From positions 1-64,000 of the forward strand of contig CAMYKB010000005.1 in NCBI GenBank assembly GCA_947258875.1: 64,000 nt of DNA, written 5' to 3'. Under the pieces are notes generated by a model. The model was given only the letters and a program-made list of their open reading frames with translations. It was not told the origin of the DNA and made no database searches. Below, piece by piece: positions 49,947-59,642 of this stretch. How positions within the stretch are numbered: position 1 is the stretch's first letter; each line of letters begins with the position of its first letter. Source of the DNA: an uncultured Gammaproteobacteria bacterium. Lineage in GTDB: Bacteria; Pseudomonadota; Gammaproteobacteria; CAMYKB01. The position numbers and the translations under genes were made by a program.

Positions 49947-52214
49947 CTAATGCACAACTTCTTCTGCGATATCGAGCACCAGCTCGTCTTCGCTGGCGCT
50001 GATATGGACTTCACCGCCTTTAGCCAGGCGGCCAAACAGGATATCTTCAGCCAGGGGTTTCTTGATATGTTCCTGAATCACACGCGCCATTGGCCGCGCC
50101 CCCATTTTCGGGTCGTAGCCACGTTGTGAAAGCCAGCTGCGTGCTGAATCGTCGACAATGATAGACACCTTCTTTTCCTGAAGCTGTGCTTCCAGTTGCG
50201 CGATGAATTTGTCAACAACATGAACGACAGTGGCTTCATCAAGCGCTTTAAACTGAATAATGGCATCCAGCCGATTACGGAATTCCGGTGAGAAACTACG
50301 CCGAATGACTTCCATACCGTCTGAGGAGTGATCCTGTCGGGTGAAACCGACGCTTGCGCGGCTCATTTCTTCTGCGCCGGCGTTGGTGGTCATCACCAGG
50401 ATAACATTACGGAAATCCACTTTACGGCCATTGGTGTCGGTAAGGGTGCCATGATCCATTACTTGTAGCAGTAGATTAAAGACATCCGGATGGGCCTTTT
50501 CTATTTCATCCAGCAACAACACCGCATGAGGTGACTTGAGCACGGCATCGGTCAGTAAGCCACCCTGATCGAAGCCCACATATCCCGGCGGCGCACCAAT
50601 CAGCCGTGATACTGTGTGACGTTCCATGTATTCGGACATATCGAAACGGATGAGTTCGATACCCATAATCTGTGCAAGCTGACGCGTAACTTCGGTCTTG
50701 CCCACACCGGTAGGCCCAGCAAATAGGAATGAGCCGATGGGCTTTTCGGTTTCTCCCAGCCCCGAACGCGACAGCTTGATAGCGCTGGTGAGCAATTCAA
50801 TCGCTTCGCCTTGCCCGAACACCACCAGACTGAGATCACGTTGCAGTCGCTGCAACACTTCCAAATCGGAATGACTGACGTTCTTGGGTGGAATACGTGC
50901 AATCTTGGCAATGATGTTTTCGATGTCACGCACGGAAATGGTTTTTTTACGGCTCTCTGCCGGCTTCAGACGTAGAAAAGCCCCAGCTTCATCGATCACG
51001 TCGATGGCCTTGTCCGGTAGATGCCGGTCGTTGATATATTTGGCTGATAGATCCGCTGCAGCAAACAACGCCTTATCGGTATACTTTACTTCATGATGTG
51101 CTTGATATTTATCACGTAAGCCTTTGAGTATATGATAGGTTTCGTCGACAGAGGGTTCGTCGATATCGATCTTCTGAAAACGGCGCGCCAATGCCTTGTC
51201 CTTCTCAAATACGCCCCTGAATTCCTGGTAGGTAGTCGAACCAATGCATTTGAGTTCACCCGAGGCCAGCATTGGCTTAATCAGATTGGAGGCATCCATA
51301 ACACCGCCTGAAGCTGAACCAGCACCGATAATGGTATGTATCTCATCAATAAACAGGATTGCTCCCGGCTCGCCTCGTAACTGCTTCAATACACCCTTGA
51401 GTCGTTTTTCAAAATCACCGCGGTATTTGGTGCCCGCCACCAACGCACCCATATCGAGAGAATAAATCGTGCTCTCACTAAGCACCTCCGGTACTTCATC
51501 ATCAACAATTTTTTTGGCAAGGCCTTCTGCAATCGCGGTCTTGCCAACACCGGCTTCACCGACCAGCAGAGGATTATTCTTGCGCCGCCTGCAAAGGATC
51601 TGGATAGTGCGCTCGATTTCGTTATCCCGGCCGATCAATGGGTCGATTTTGCCTTCCCGTGCCATTTCGTTGAGATTGGTGGAGAAATTTTCCAGTGGCC
51701 GACTGGCCGCCCCCTCTTCGCTGGCTTCCTGCTCTGTAAGGGTAATTTCATCTTCATCTTTGTCATCCCCCACCTTGGAAATACCATGGGAGATGTAATT
51801 CACGACATCCAGGCGTTCGACATCATTCTGATGCAGCAAATAGACCGCATGCGAATCCTGTTCACCAAAAATTGCCACTAGTACATTGGCGCCATTGACC
51901 TCTTTTTTGCCTGACCCCTGTGAGGATTGCACGTGGAATACCGCTCGCTGTAATACACGCTGGAACCCCAACGTGGGTTGGGTATCACGCATGTCTTCAT
52001 CTGGCAGTACCGGTGTGTTTTCATCGACATAGTCAGCCAGCTGGCCACTTAGTACGTTCAGGTCTGCGCCGCTGGCACGTAACACGCCGGCGGCAGTGGG
52101 GTTTTCTGTGAGTGCCAGCAACAGGTGTTCAACGGTCATGAATTCATGCCGTTTCTCACGTGCTGCCTTGAAGGCCATGTTCAGTGTGAACTCGAGTTCT
52201 TTATTCAGTAACAT
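49947..52214 (-). CDS. clpA: ATP-dependent Clp protease ATP-binding subunit
   Basis: AAA+ unfoldase feeding ClpP. The N-domain ([20 protein letters not shown]) is followed by the two ATPase modules: Walker A motifs [15 protein letters not shown] and [15 protein letters not shown], each with Walker B partners ([31 protein letters not shown]). The C-terminal part keeps the ClpP-binding region. I start at MLLNKEL, the family start; the track ORF is 13 codons longer and would enter clpS. It is 17 bases after clpS. Confidence 0.96.
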   Translation of the reverse strand: MLLNKELEFTLNMAFKAAREKRHEFMTVEHLLLALTENPTAAGVLRASGADLNVLSGQLADYVDENTPVLPDEDMRDTQPTLGFQRVLQRAVFHVQSSQGSGKKEVNGANVLVAIFGEQDSHAVYLLHQNDVERLDVVNYISHGISKVGDDKDEDEITLTEQEASEEGAASRPLENFSTNLNEMAREGKIDPLIGRDNEIERTIQILCRRRKNNPLLVGEAGVGKTAIAEGLAKKIVDDEVPEVLSESTIYSLDMGALVAGTKYRGDFEKRLKGVLKQLRGEPGAILFIDEIHTIIGAGSASGGVMDASNLIKPMLASGELKCIGSTTYQEFRGVFEKDKALARRFQKIDIDEPSVDETYHILKGLRDKYQAHHEVKYTDKALFAAADLSAKYINDRHLPDKAIDVIDEAGAFLRLKPAESRKKTISVRDIENIIAKIARIPPKNVSHSDLEVLQRLQRDLSLVVFGQGEAIELLTSAIKLSRSGLGETEKPIGSFLFAGPTGVGKTEVTRQLAQIMGIELIRFDMSEYMERHTVSRLIGAPPGYVGFDQGGLLTDAVLKSPHAVLLLDEIEKAHPDVFNLLLQVMDHGTLTDTNGRKVDFRNVILVMTTNAGAEEMSRASVGFTRQDHSSDGMEVIRRSFSPEFRNRLDAIIQFKALDEATVVHVVDKFIAQLEAQLQEKKVSIIVDDSARSWLSQRGYDPKMGARPMARVIQEHIKKPLAEDILFGRLAKGGEVHISASEDELVLDIAEEVVH

Positions 52215-52231
52215 ATCGTTGTAAACCCTAT

Positions 52232-52552
52232 TCAGGCTTCTTCCATCGTACACAACAATGGATGTTCATTGGCACGGGAAAATTCGTTGACCTGCGATAC
52301 CTTGGTATCAGCAATATCCCGCGTAAATACACCGCATACACCCTTACCACGCGTATGGACATGCAGCATAATTCGGGTCGCATTTTCCCTGTCCATGTTA
52401 AAGAACGTTTCCAGCACCTGGATAACGAACTCCATAGGAGTGTAGTCGTCATTAAGTAGGACAACTTTATAAAGTGGCGGTTTCCTTACCTTGGGTTTGG
52501 CTTCCTGTACCGCCAACTCGTCATTATATTCGGGTTTCCCGTCATTACTCAT
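52232..52552 (-). CDS. clpS: ClpS adaptor protein
   Basis: Brings N-degron substrates to ClpAP. The 106 residues include the core [20 protein letters not shown] and the second helix region [20 protein letters not shown]; the NDD motif of the substrate pocket is intact. It is the first gene of clpS-clpA. Confidence 0.97.
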   Translation of the reverse strand: MSNDGKPEYNDELAVQEAKPKVRKPPLYKVVLLNDDYTPMEFVIQVLETFFNMDRENATRIMLHVHTRGKGVCGVFTRDIADTKVSQVNEFSRANEHPLLCTMEEA

Positions 52553-52828
52553 GATTGTTGATTAACCAGATCTCGTGTTCGACATACATAACCCAATTAT
52601 ATACGGCCTGCTTTGAAACGCGTATAAGAGCGTATCCGGCACCATGCCTTTGTTCTGCTGACCTGCTCAATAGACAGAATAATATAATATACATAAATAT
52701 CAATTAATTAAAACTGATATTTAACCTTGACTATTGCTTGTCTTGGGACTTGCCATGTTACATTATCGCAGCTGTGGACACTGCCTCACAGGTGTTTACC
52801 CACTGTTCAGCTATGCTAAATTCAGCTT

Positions 52829-53275
52829 ATGACATGGCATCCGCACATCACAGTAGCAGCGGTAACTGAGCGGGACGGCGAATTCCTACTGGTTGAAGAA
52901 TGTGTAGATGGTTCTCTGGTCCTGAACCAACCGGCGGGGCATCTTGAGGACGGCGAAAATCTGCTCGATGCCGTCATCCGCGAAACACGCGAAGAAAGTG
53001 CCTGGCATTTTCTGCCAGAAGCCATCGTCGGGATCTATCGCTGGCGACACCCCTCGAACCACGAAACATTCATTCGCGCAACCTTCTGCGGCAGTGTATC
53101 AGAACATGATCCTCAACAGGTGCTTGACGACGGCATAGTACGGAGCGTCTGGCTGAAATACGCGGCGCTTACCAACCAGCCGCAGAACCTCCGCAGTCCC
53201 CTGGTGTTACGCAGTATCGACGATTACCTGGCGGGGAAACGCTATTCATTATCGATTCTAAGCGATCTGCTTTGA
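52829..53275 (+). CDS. nudJ: Nudix hydrolase, NudJ-like
   Basis: Pyrophosphohydrolase; E. coli NudJ acts on nucleoside tri- and diphosphates and HMP-pyrophosphate. The Nudix box reads GHLEDGENLLDAVIRETREESAW, matching the consensus except for Ala at the last glycine; the metal-binding glutamates are all present. FRATFCGSV and DDGIVRSVWL fit the family. The order nudJ-mnmA-hflD is that of E. coli, which supports the name, although 310 bases separate it from mnmA here. Confidence 0.86.
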   Translation: MTWHPHITVAAVTERDGEFLLVEECVDGSLVLNQPAGHLEDGENLLDAVIRETREESAWHFLPEAIVGIYRWRHPSNHETFIRATFCGSVSEHDPQQVLDDGIVRSVWLKYAALTNQPQNLRSPLVLRSIDDYLAGKRYSLSILSDLL

Positions 53276-53585
53276 CTTATAAAAATACACACCGCAAAGA
53301 CATGAAGGACACATAAAGAATACTCGGCTTGTCAATTTCCCTATTTCTCTTTGGCAAATGACCAAGATACCTGATTCCCACAGTCCTTCGTGGAAACCCA
53401 TACCTGAGTTAAGCGATACAATGGTATGCGTTTCCACGCAGGAGCAGGAGCGTGGGAACAGGAAAAACAAATCAGAGAACCCTGTCAGTATGCATGCTGC
53501 AACCATGCGGAAATGACTATTTGCTGTAAAATGTAGCTGCTGAGATAATAGCCTCTACCAGCTAAATGATGTTCCCGTCTCTCTA
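53276..53585 (+). other. Gene-free 310-base gap between nudJ and mnmA
   Basis: No convincing gene. The gap contains the paired inverted repeats listed next and little else; the minus-strand ORF in the track crosses these palindromes and has a Cys/Phe-rich composition unlike a real protein. Confidence 0.55.
53390..53459. repeat. REP-like compound palindrome
   Basis: Two overlapping inverted repeats. GTGGAAACCCATACC pairs with GGTATGCGTTTCCAC (one mismatch, 18-base loop). The second arm also pairs onward, GTTTCCACGC with GCGTGGGAAC across AGGAGCAGGA (one mismatch). The CCCACGC...GCGTGGG theme resembles dispersed palindromes common in bacterial intergenic DNA. It lies between nudJ and mnmA and may give alternative hairpins. 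Confidence 0.65.
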
Positions 53586-54683
53586 ATGTCTAGCCCATCA
53601 AAACAACACATCGTCGTCGGTATTTCCGGAGGGGTCGACTCGTCGGTCGCGGCGCTGTTGCTCAAGCAACAAGGCCATAAAGTCGAAGGCCTGTTCATGA
53701 AGAACTGGGAAGAAGATGACAACGACGAGTATTGCGCGGCGGCAGCTGACCTGGAAGATGCCCGCGCTGTATGCGAGGCGTTGGGTATTCGTTTACACAC
53801 CGTTAATTTTTCCAGTGAATACTGGGACCGCGTATTCACCTATTTCCTGCAGGAATACCGCGCCGGGCGCACCCCTAACCCTGACGTGATGTGCAATAAG
53901 GAAATCAAATTCAAGGCATTCCTGGATCATGCCATGACACTGGGTGCAGACAGCATCGCGACCGGTCATTATGCGCGTGTTGCACGTGTCAAAAATAAGA
54001 CTCAGCTTTTGAGGGGTATTGATCACAACAAGGATCAGACCTACTTTTTACATACTCTGGGACAACATCAGCTCAAGTATGCCCACTTCCCCGTCGGCGG
54101 CAGCAACAAGGCAGAGGTCCGCAAGATTGCAGCACAGGCTGGTCTGGTCACCCATGATAAAAAGGACAGCACAGGAATATGTTTTATCGGCGAACGCCGC
54201 TTTCGCGATTTCCTGGCACACTATCTGCCGGCACAACCCGGTGATATCGTTAGCCCTGAAGGCCATGTCATAGGCACACATCAAGGCCTGATGTACCACA
54301 CTATAGGTCAACGACAGGGACTGGAGATTGGTGGTCTCAAAGACATGCCAGAAGCGGCCTGGTATGTGGTTGCCAAGGATATGTCGACCAACCGTTTAAT
54401 CGCAGCACAGGGGCATGACAACTCACTGTTGATGCACAGCGGGTTAATAGCGAACCAAATACACTGGATCAATGAAGAACCCCTGGACACATCCACTAGC
54501 TATACGGCAAAGATACGTTACCGGCAGGCCGATCAGGCGTGTACACTCACCTCACTCACACAAGACCGCTATCAGGTAAATTTTGCTGAGCCACAACGCG
54601 CCATTACCCCGGGCCAGTCTGTGGTTGTGTATCACGGGGAAACCTGCCTCGGTGGCGGTGTAATCGATCAAATAGTGAAATAA
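53586..54683 (+). CDS. mnmA: tRNA 2-thiouridylase
   Basis: Thiolates U34 of Lys, Glu and Gln tRNAs. The PP-loop [18 protein letters not shown], the catalytic cysteines in [15 protein letters not shown] and [13 protein letters not shown], and the C-terminal beta-barrel are all present in 365 residues. hflD follows after two bases. Confidence 0.97.
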   Translation: MSSPSKQHIVVGISGGVDSSVAALLLKQQGHKVEGLFMKNWEEDDNDEYCAAAADLEDARAVCEALGIRLHTVNFSSEYWDRVFTYFLQEYRAGRTPNPDVMCNKEIKFKAFLDHAMTLGADSIATGHYARVARVKNKTQLLRGIDHNKDQTYFLHTLGQHQLKYAHFPVGGSNKAEVRKIAAQAGLVTHDKKDSTGICFIGERRFRDFLAHYLPAQPGDIVSPEGHVIGTHQGLMYHTIGQRQGLEIGGLKDMPEAAWYVVAKDMSTNRLIAAQGHDNSLLMHSGLIANQIHWINEEPLDTSTSYTAKIRYRQADQACTLTSLTQDRYQVNFAEPQRAITPGQSVVVYHGETCLGGGVIDQIVK

Positions 54684-54685
54684 CC

Positions 54686-55309
54686 ATGACAACTGCAACA
54701 GAAAACCAGGTCATTGCCCTGGCTGGCCTCTACCAATGCATTGAACAGGTGCAGCAACTCGCCTGGCAAGGCAAAATTATTGATTATCCAGCCTATGAAA
54801 TCTGCCTGAAGAGTTTGCTCAAAACAGACGTTGACAGTTATGCCGATGTCTATGAGGGCAGCTACAACCTCATACCGGGCCTGCGCAGCCTGAAAGCGAC
54901 GTATAACAAGCAGGATGACAAGCAAAGCATGGATCGCATGCGTTATGCCGTTACCCTGCTCTACCTGGAAAAGAAACTCAGCAAGTTACCCGTGATGATG
55001 GAAAAAATCGACCAAGGACTGATTGAAGTGCAAAACCAGTTACAACATTTCGAGCTCACGCACAGTAATGTCATCAATAAATTTGCAGACATCTACCTGG
55101 AGACCATCAGTAAAATCGCTCCACGCATCATTGTGCATGGCGATGAGTCATTCCTGGTCAATCAGGACACTGCGAGCCGCATTCGTGCCCTGCTGTTGGC
55201 CGGTATCCGTGCCGCCTGGTTATGGCGTCAGGCGGGTGGCAGCCGCTGGCAGCTGTTTCTGGGTAAAAAGAAGATATTGGCAACAGTGGACAAGCTGCTA
55301 CTGGCCTGA
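54686..55309 (+). CDS. hflD: HflD family protein
   Basis: Homologue of E. coli HflD, a membrane-associated protein that inhibits phage lambda lysogeny by binding CII; its normal cellular role is not settled. The helical 207-residue sequence (VIALAGLYQCIEQVQQLAWQG, MRYAVTLLYLEKKLSK, IRALLLAGIRAAWLWRQAGG) is typical. It follows mnmA by two bases, the conserved pairing. Confidence 0.94.
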   Translation: MTTATENQVIALAGLYQCIEQVQQLAWQGKIIDYPAYEICLKSLLKTDVDSYADVYEGSYNLIPGLRSLKATYNKQDDKQSMDRMRYAVTLLYLEKKLSKLPVMMEKIDQGLIEVQNQLQHFELTHSNVINKFADIYLETISKIAPRIIVHGDESFLVNQDTASRIRALLLAGIRAAWLWRQAGGSRWQLFLGKKKILATVDKLLLA

Positions 55310-55411
55310 ATCTGGCAGAATCAGGTATAATCATTTATTAACTCAGCCTATGCTTTTTAATACTAAGCATTGGTTTTAGCTATTCTAGATACCCCGACCA
55401 GAGATACCCGC

Positions 55412-58072
55412 ATGTCAGATACCTACAACACTAAAAGCAGTCTTGATGTAAACGGCAAACACTATGAAATGTTCAATTTATCAGGACTGGAACAAGCAAG
55501 GCGACTGCCGTTTTCATTGAAAATCCTGCTGGAAAATCTGCTGCGCCACGAGGATGGCAAAACCGTCACTGCCGATGATATCCAGGCCATGCTCGATTGG
55601 GACCCGCAAGCCGAACCAAAAACAGAAATTGCCTATAGACCGGCGCGCGTACTGATGCAGGATTTCACCGGTGTACCGGCGGTGGTCGATCTCGCAGCCA
55701 TGCGTGACGCCATGAAAGCGCTGGGTGGCAATCCAGACAAGATCAATCCACTGCAACCCGCTGAACTGGTCATCGATCACTCGGTGCAGGTCGACAGTTA
55801 CGGCAGTGACAAGGCCTTCGATCTGAATGCTTCACTGGAATTCAGCCGTAACCGCGAGCGTTACAGTTTTCTCAAATGGGGACAAAACGCGTTTTCGAAT
55901 TTCAAGGTCGTACCCCCGGATACCGGCATCGTGCATCAGGTCAACCTCGAATACCTGGCACGTGTGGTTTTTGCGCAGGATAAAGAAGGTGTGACACAGG
56001 CCTACCCTGATACAGTCGTCGGTACCGACTCACACACCACCATGATCAATGGTGTTGGGGTACTGGGCTGGGGCGTCGGTGGTATTGAAGCCGAAGCCTC
56101 CATGTTGGGACAGCCGATTTCCATGCTGATACCGAAAGTAGTGGGTTTCAAACTCACGGGTCAGTTACCTGAAGGTACAACCGCAACTGATCTTGTATTG
56201 ATTATTGTTGAAATGCTGCGCAAACACGGTGTTGTGGGTAAATTTGTGGAATTTTACGGTGATGGCCTGGATCATATGCCGTTGGGCGACCGCGCCACGA
56301 TTGCAAATATGGCCCCCGAGTATGGTGCAACCTGTGGCATCTTCCCTATTGATGAGGAAACCTTGCGATACCTGCGCCTCACCAGCCGTGATGAGGCGCA
56401 GGTGGCGCTGGTGGAGGCCTATGCGCGTGCGCAAGGTATGTGGCGTGAGCCCGGTGACAATCGCGCCGAGTACAGTGAATACCTGGAACTTGATCTCGGC
56501 AGCGTTGAGGCCAGTCTCGCAGGGCCTAAGAGACCCCAGGACCGCGTGCCACTCAAGCATTCCAAAACAATATTCAGCGATGAATTGCAGCGCTTGAAGA
56601 AAGAACGCAATCTGCAAAGCAAAGGACCGGTAAAGGTCTCTGTTGATGGAGAGACGATGGAATTGAACGACGGCAGTGTCGTCATCGCCGCCATCACCTC
56701 CTGCACCAACACATCCAATCCGACCGTGATGGTCGCGGCCGGACTGGTAGCCAAGAAGGCGGCGGCACTGGGTCTTACTGTCAAACCCTGGGTCAAGACC
56801 TCACTGGCGCCGGGATCGCGTGTAGTGACCGATTACCTGACCAATGCCAAATTAATGGATGACCTCAATCAACTGGGTTTCAATGTCGTCGGTTATGGCT
56901 GCACCACCTGTATCGGCAATTCCGGTCCGCTGCATCCGGAGATTTCAAAAGCCATAAATGAAAATGACCTTGCTGCGGTGTCAGTATTGTCGGGGAACCG
57001 TAATTTTGAAGGCCGCGTGCATGCTGATGTGCGCATGAATTACCTCGCCTCACCGCCGCTGGTGGTTGCTTACGCGATAGCCGGGCGTATGGATATCGAC
57101 GTGTATAACGAACCTTTGGCTAAAAACAGCCACGGCGTTGCTGTGTACCTTAAGGATATCTGGCCGACACAACAGGAAATTGCAGAAACCGTATCGGCTT
57201 GTTTAAATGCCGAACAATTTTCGAAATCTTACCGCAACGTGTTTGCCGGTGAAGAAAACTGGAAAAATCTCGATGCCGGTGAAGGCAAGCTCTACAGCTG
57301 GGATGATTCCACCTATGTGGCAAACCCACCCTATTTCGACGGTATGACCATGCAGGTCAGCGATGCCTCGGATATCAGCGGCGCGCGCGTACTGGCGCTG
57401 CTGGGTGATTCAGTCACAACCGATCACATCTCACCTGCGGGCGCCATCAAGGCCGACAGCCCTGCCGGACAATACCTGCAGGAACGCGGCGTCAAACCGG
57501 CCGATTTTAATTCCTACGGCTCACGCCGCGGTAATCATGAAGTCATGATGCGCGGCACCTTCGCCAATATTCGCCTGCGCAACAAGTTGGCACCGGGCAC
57601 CGAAGGCAGCATCACTATTCATCAACCTTCGGGCGAGCAGATGTCGATCTTCGATGCCGCCATGAAATACAAAGCCGAGAACGTGCCATCAATCGTCATT
57701 GCCGGCAAGGAATACGGCTCCGGTTCTTCACGTGACTGGGCCGCTAAGGGACCGCGCCTCCTGGGTGTTCAGGCTGCAATTGCCGAAAGCTACGAACGTA
57801 TACATCGATCCAATCTTGTCGGTATGGGTATCCTGCCGTTGGAATTCATGCCTGGCGAGCGTGCCGAGACACTTGGACTTAGTGGAGAAGAAAGCTATGC
57901 CATTCAAGGCATGCAGAATGGCGCTGCCAAAGAAGTCACTGTTGTAGCAACAGCTGCAGACGGATCGCAAAAAACCTTCAAGGCCAAAGTCCGTATCGAC
58001 ACACCCCAGGAAGTCGAGTACTACCAGAATGGCGGTATCCTGCACTATGTACTAAGACAACTCGCTGCGTAA
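55412..58072 (+). CDS. acnA: Aconitate hydratase A
   Basis: Interconverts citrate and isocitrate with a [4Fe-4S] cluster. The cluster cysteines are in [15 protein letters not shown] and [29 protein letters not shown] holds catalytic residues and the mobile C-terminal domain is complete. I start at MSDTYNTKS, giving 886 residues; the track begins at a TTG 14 codons upstream. A TATAAT about 85 bases before has no good -35. A hairpin (ATGCTT with AAGCAT) lies in the leader. Confidence 0.95.
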   Translation: MSDTYNTKSSLDVNGKHYEMFNLSGLEQARRLPFSLKILLENLLRHEDGKTVTADDIQAMLDWDPQAEPKTEIAYRPARVLMQDFTGVPAVVDLAAMRDAMKALGGNPDKINPLQPAELVIDHSVQVDSYGSDKAFDLNASLEFSRNRERYSFLKWGQNAFSNFKVVPPDTGIVHQVNLEYLARVVFAQDKEGVTQAYPDTVVGTDSHTTMINGVGVLGWGVGGIEAEASMLGQPISMLIPKVVGFKLTGQLPEGTTATDLVLIIVEMLRKHGVVGKFVEFYGDGLDHMPLGDRATIANMAPEYGATCGIFPIDEETLRYLRLTSRDEAQVALVEAYARAQGMWREPGDNRAEYSEYLELDLGSVEASLAGPKRPQDRVPLKHSKTIFSDELQRLKKERNLQSKGPVKVSVDGETMELNDGSVVIAAITSCTNTSNPTVMVAAGLVAKKAAALGLTVKPWVKTSLAPGSRVVTDYLTNAKLMDDLNQLGFNVVGYGCTTCIGNSGPLHPEISKAINENDLAAVSVLSGNRNFEGRVHADVRMNYLASPPLVVAYAIAGRMDIDVYNEPLAKNSHGVAVYLKDIWPTQQEIAETVSACLNAEQFSKSYRNVFAGEENWKNLDAGEGKLYSWDDSTYVANPPYFDGMTMQVSDASDISGARVLALLGDSVTTDHISPAGAIKADSPAGQYLQERGVKPADFNSYGSRRGNHEVMMRGTFANIRLRNKLAPGTEGSITIHQPSGEQMSIFDAAMKYKAENVPSIVIAGKEYGSGSSRDWAAKGPRLLGVQAAIAESYERIHRSNLVGMGILPLEFMPGERAETLGLSGEESYAIQGMQNGAAKEVTVVATAADGSQKTFKAKVRIDTPQEVEYYQNGGILHYVLRQLAA

Positions 58073-58102
58073 GCGTTACCTGTCTGTTAGAAATACATAA
58101 GA

Positions 58103-58123
58103 CCGGCTAGCCCGGGCTTTTTT
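58103..58123 (+). terminator. Likely intrinsic terminator after acnA
   Basis: CCGG-CTAGC-CCGG forms a short GC stem followed by GC and six Ts, 30 bases after the acnA stop. The stem is only four base pairs, so the call is moderate. Confidence 0.45.
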
Positions 58124-58246
58124 CTGAATGCATATATTATAGGCTGAATATCGGCATCCGATCAGATTATTACACTCAGCAGGTGCGCAACGTAGATATT
58201 TGATGCTAGGTTGATGAAGACTTCCCCTCGCCTATTTGGAATATCA

Positions 58247-59482
58247 TCAATATAAATCCAAGCGCTCGAAGAACCAGTACAAGCCAATCACGGAGATCAT
58301 GACTGAACCTGGAAGAATGACATAGCGGTAGTATTGCGCGCGCGACCTGAGCCAAAAACCAACTGCAAGAAAGGCAGCACCGATGACTGCAAGCTGACCG
58401 AATTCAACACCTATATTGAAACTGATTAAGGCCGTGACGAAAGCATCGCTAGGCATACCAAATTCGCCGAGTACACTCGCGAATCCCATGCCGTGCAAAA
58501 GTCCAAAACAGAATACAAGGACCAGGCGCGATTTATGCAATTGCTTGGCGTAAATATTTTCTATGCCTACATAGGCGATCGACAGGGCAATCAGCGGCTC
58601 TACTATCCTCGCGGGCAGATTTATAATGCCATTTATCGACAATCCTAATGTGATGGTATGCGCGAATGTGAACATCGTGACCTGCCATAACAAGGGATGC
58701 AATCGCTTACTGAGTAAGAAGATACCAAGGATAAAAAAGATATGATCCAGTCCTTTGGGTACAATGTGCTCGAAACCCAGCTGGATGTAAGACCACACAA
58801 CCTCACTCACCGGTTGGCGGGTAAACAGTTCCGCCAGCGAGAACGGTTCGCTGGTCCTGTCTTTTTTCAGCCACTGCCACTCGGACCAATGCCATCTCTC
58901 ATTAGTCTCATCCACCTGCCGGACGCGTACTGCGTTGTCGCCGAAGTATTCGGGGTAGTACCAGGTCAAAGATTTGGTGGCACGATCCAGCTTACCTTCC
59001 AGCACTATCACGCTGATACGCGGCACCTTGGTATACCCAGGCCCAGGAATGTCCACCTGGGTAATCCGCAGTGGCACCTCAACGCCATCACCCTTGAGCC
59101 TTACCCGGGAGAGAAACTCGGGCTTGAAGGGCTCGAAGGCAATGGCCAGTTGTGATGCCTCCAAGCCCCTCAGGGCATCATACTCAGCAGCATTTGGCGC
59201 ATCCTGAGTATTGCGGTATTGGGCGTTTATACCGGTCAGTAAGGCTTCTATACTGGCCCGTATCTCGATCACCGCCTGGCCGCTGGTATGGGCGCTGATC
59301 TCTACTAGTGCGGGTTTTACTACATCAGCTTTACCCCCTCTGGGTAGAAATCCCGCCAAAAACGCCATCAATAGCAGGCCCATGGCCCTTAGCAAGGGCT
59401 TCTGGTTTAGGTATACTGCGCGGCTTCGTCTGAGATTGTGCATGGTTTTTTTGGGGCGGGATTGATACGTCATTCCTGGCAT
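58247..59482 (-). CDS. HupE/UreJ-like membrane protein
   Basis: Membrane protein of 411 residues. A signal-like helix (LLRAMGLLLMAFLAGFLP) precedes a periplasmic beta-rich domain of about 180 residues, followed by about six helices starting with the family hallmark FEHIVPKGLDHIFFILGIFLL, plus FTFAHTITLGLSI and FGLLHGMGFASVL. HupE/UreJ proteins are linked to nickel or cobalt uptake, but this long two-domain form is also common away from hydrogenase and urease genes, and none is present here, so substrate is unknown. AGGA five bases before the ATG supports the start. It diverges from soxB. Confidence 0.85.
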   Translation of the reverse strand: MPGMTYQSRPKKTMHNLRRSRAVYLNQKPLLRAMGLLLMAFLAGFLPRGGKADVVKPALVEISAHTSGQAVIEIRASIEALLTGINAQYRNTQDAPNAAEYDALRGLEASQLAIAFEPFKPEFLSRVRLKGDGVEVPLRITQVDIPGPGYTKVPRISVIVLEGKLDRATKSLTWYYPEYFGDNAVRVRQVDETNERWHWSEWQWLKKDRTSEPFSLAELFTRQPVSEVVWSYIQLGFEHIVPKGLDHIFFILGIFLLSKRLHPLLWQVTMFTFAHTITLGLSINGIINLPARIVEPLIALSIAYVGIENIYAKQLHKSRLVLVFCFGLLHGMGFASVLGEFGMPSDAFVTALISFNIGVEFGQLAVIGAAFLAVGFWLRSRAQYYRYVILPGSVMISVIGLYWFFERLDLY

Positions 59483-59642
59483 CTATTTCCTAGACACAGG
59501 ACTCGAAATATAACAGGGGTGGCCTGGATTCATTGGCATCGATATGTGCACTAGCATACCTTGCATCTATGCCCAGCTATCCATGTTCATCGTTTAGTAT
59601 GTATGAAAAGTTTTAATGTACTTATAAATTGAGGATTATTAC

